From Calditrichota bacterium (GTDB taxonomy: Bacteria > Calditrichota > Calditrichia > Calditrichales > J004): DNA of 64,000 nucleotides. This document shows, piece after piece, positions 63,453 to 64,000 of the stretch. The DNA lies in contig JABFGF010000006.1 of assembly GCA_013112635.1 (NCBI GenBank), positions 1 through 64,000 of the forward strand, in the 5' to 3' direction. The notes beneath the pieces were generated by a model. That model ran no database searches. It saw only the letters and a list, made by a program, of their open reading frames with translations, and had not been told where the DNA came from. Each line of letters starts with the position of its first letter. Positions within the stretch are counted from its first letter, which is position 1. Made by a program: the position numbers and the translations under genes.

Positions 63453-64000
63453 CATTTCCTCTATTGTAAATTGTTGTACAGAGGGATAGCCATTGTTCAT
63501 GATTATCCTTGTATCTTTTATCCAAAAGAACACTCTTATTTATTTCCTCTAGCGGTAAACCTTGATTTTTATTATGGAGCTTTTGCGCATAAACATCGGC
63601 AACATGGGTGGCTAAAGTTAAAATATTTATTTCATCATCATGAGTATTTTGCAAATGATGGTAGGCTACAGCTTCAGTTACCTGGTCGGAGAATCCCCAT
63701 AACCCAACAAGATATGCTCCTACCTCCGCATGCGATGAACCCAAAAAATGATATTCTCCTTCGGATATTGATAGCTGGTTTATGAAAGAATGGTCGTAGG
63801 CTTTTTTGTATTTTTGTGGAACCTGGCTGGCGAGTATGATCATTCCAATGTCATGCAGTAATCCAATCGTGAAAGCTGATTCTTGCAGTTCTTTGTCTTT
63901 TGTGAAATCATAAACTATCTCTCCGGTAAACAGCCCGACCAGAAAACTATGTTGCCATAACTCATCCAGAGAAATTGAAATCTGGTCTTGGCTTGGGAAT
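63445..64000 (-). CDS. HDOD-domain protein (partial, runs off right edge)
   Basis: The frame is open to the window edge, so the N-terminus is missing; 184 residues are visible. The HDOD signature is present: FTIGLLHDIGMIILA and, further on, VGAYLVGLWGFSDQVTEAVAYHH. HDOD domains are relatives of HD phosphohydrolases that usually serve signalling or regulation, often with receiver proteins. The stop overlaps the start of the receiver/HD-like gene by 8 bases, so the two form a coupled pair. A receiver or other domain may lie outside the window. Confidence 0.85.
   Translation of the reverse strand, partial: FPSQDQISISLDELWQHSFLVGLFTGEIVYDFTKDKELQESAFTIGLLHDIGMIILASQVPQKYKKAYDHSFINQLSISEGEYHFLGSSHAEVGAYLVGLWGFSDQVTEAVAYHHLQNTHDDEINILTLATHVADVYAQKLHNKNQGLPLEEINKSVLLDKRYKDNHEQWLSLCTTIYNRGNDE

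Overview
This window reads as a chromosomal segment from a member of the FCB superphylum, most likely a Calditrichota/KSB1-like bacterium rather than a classical Bacteroidota. The evidence is an AT-rich sequence, TonB-dependent receptors with carboxypeptidase-regulatory N-domains, a PorV/PorQ-like barrel, and at least five large secreted proteins that end in the NPFNP-type C-terminal sorting domain. Shine-Dalgarno sequences are recognisable (GGAG/AGGA) in front of many genes. I saw no tRNA, rRNA, CRISPR array, phage or insertion sequence.

Layout. 1-1,940: the tail of one secreted protein and one complete sorting-domain protein. 1,941-4,095: a NatAB-type ABC exporter. 4,281-9,982: a mostly housekeeping rightward run (cell-wall amidase, murI, PorV-like barrel, obg, dprA). 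10,044-14,019: a small lipoprotein and a 1,183-residue sialidase/VPS10-like secreted protein. 14,076-18,858: Memo-like protein, DoxX-like membrane protein, spondin-domain lipoprotein and a PhoB/PhoR-type two-component pair. 18,947-24,088: tryptophanase, GNAT acetyltransferase, an unusual phosphofructokinase with an N-terminal cyclic-nucleotide-binding domain, and a lactonase-type propeller. 24,180-28,694: two adjacent secreted propeller proteins (YCF48-like, kelch) and the decayed relic of a third. 28,891-35,949: a Lol/MacB-like export operon (barrel, ATPase, three 404-residue FtsX-type permeases, LolA-like protein) headed by a TetR regulator with a perfect palindromic operator.

36,332-44,961 carries two TonB-dependent receptors, a KamA-like radical SAM enzyme, trmH and mdh. 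45,079-52,941 is the most striking block: a transmembrane eukaryotic-like Ser/Thr kinase with an integrin-like (FG-GAP plus UnbV/ASPIC) ectodomain, overlapped by or abutting a LytS-type histidine kinase and a LytTR response regulator, then a secreted FG-GAP/UnbV/PKD protein with a sorting tail. This arrangement suggests a combined Ser/Thr-kinase and two-component surface-sensing system. 53,128-64,000 holds a PAS histidine kinase, a GMC oxidoreductase with its gluconate-dehydrogenase-subunit-3-like partner, a gene broken by an in-frame TGA, an AlkC-like DNA repair protein, alaS, a stand-alone receiver, a receiver joined to an HD-GYP-like domain lacking its metal ligands, and an HDOD protein that runs off the edge.

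Besides genes, the window has several good intrinsic terminators and a set of degenerate 7-bp tandem repeats placed directly in front of start codons (three loci). All assignments come from reading the sequence; no database search was run.
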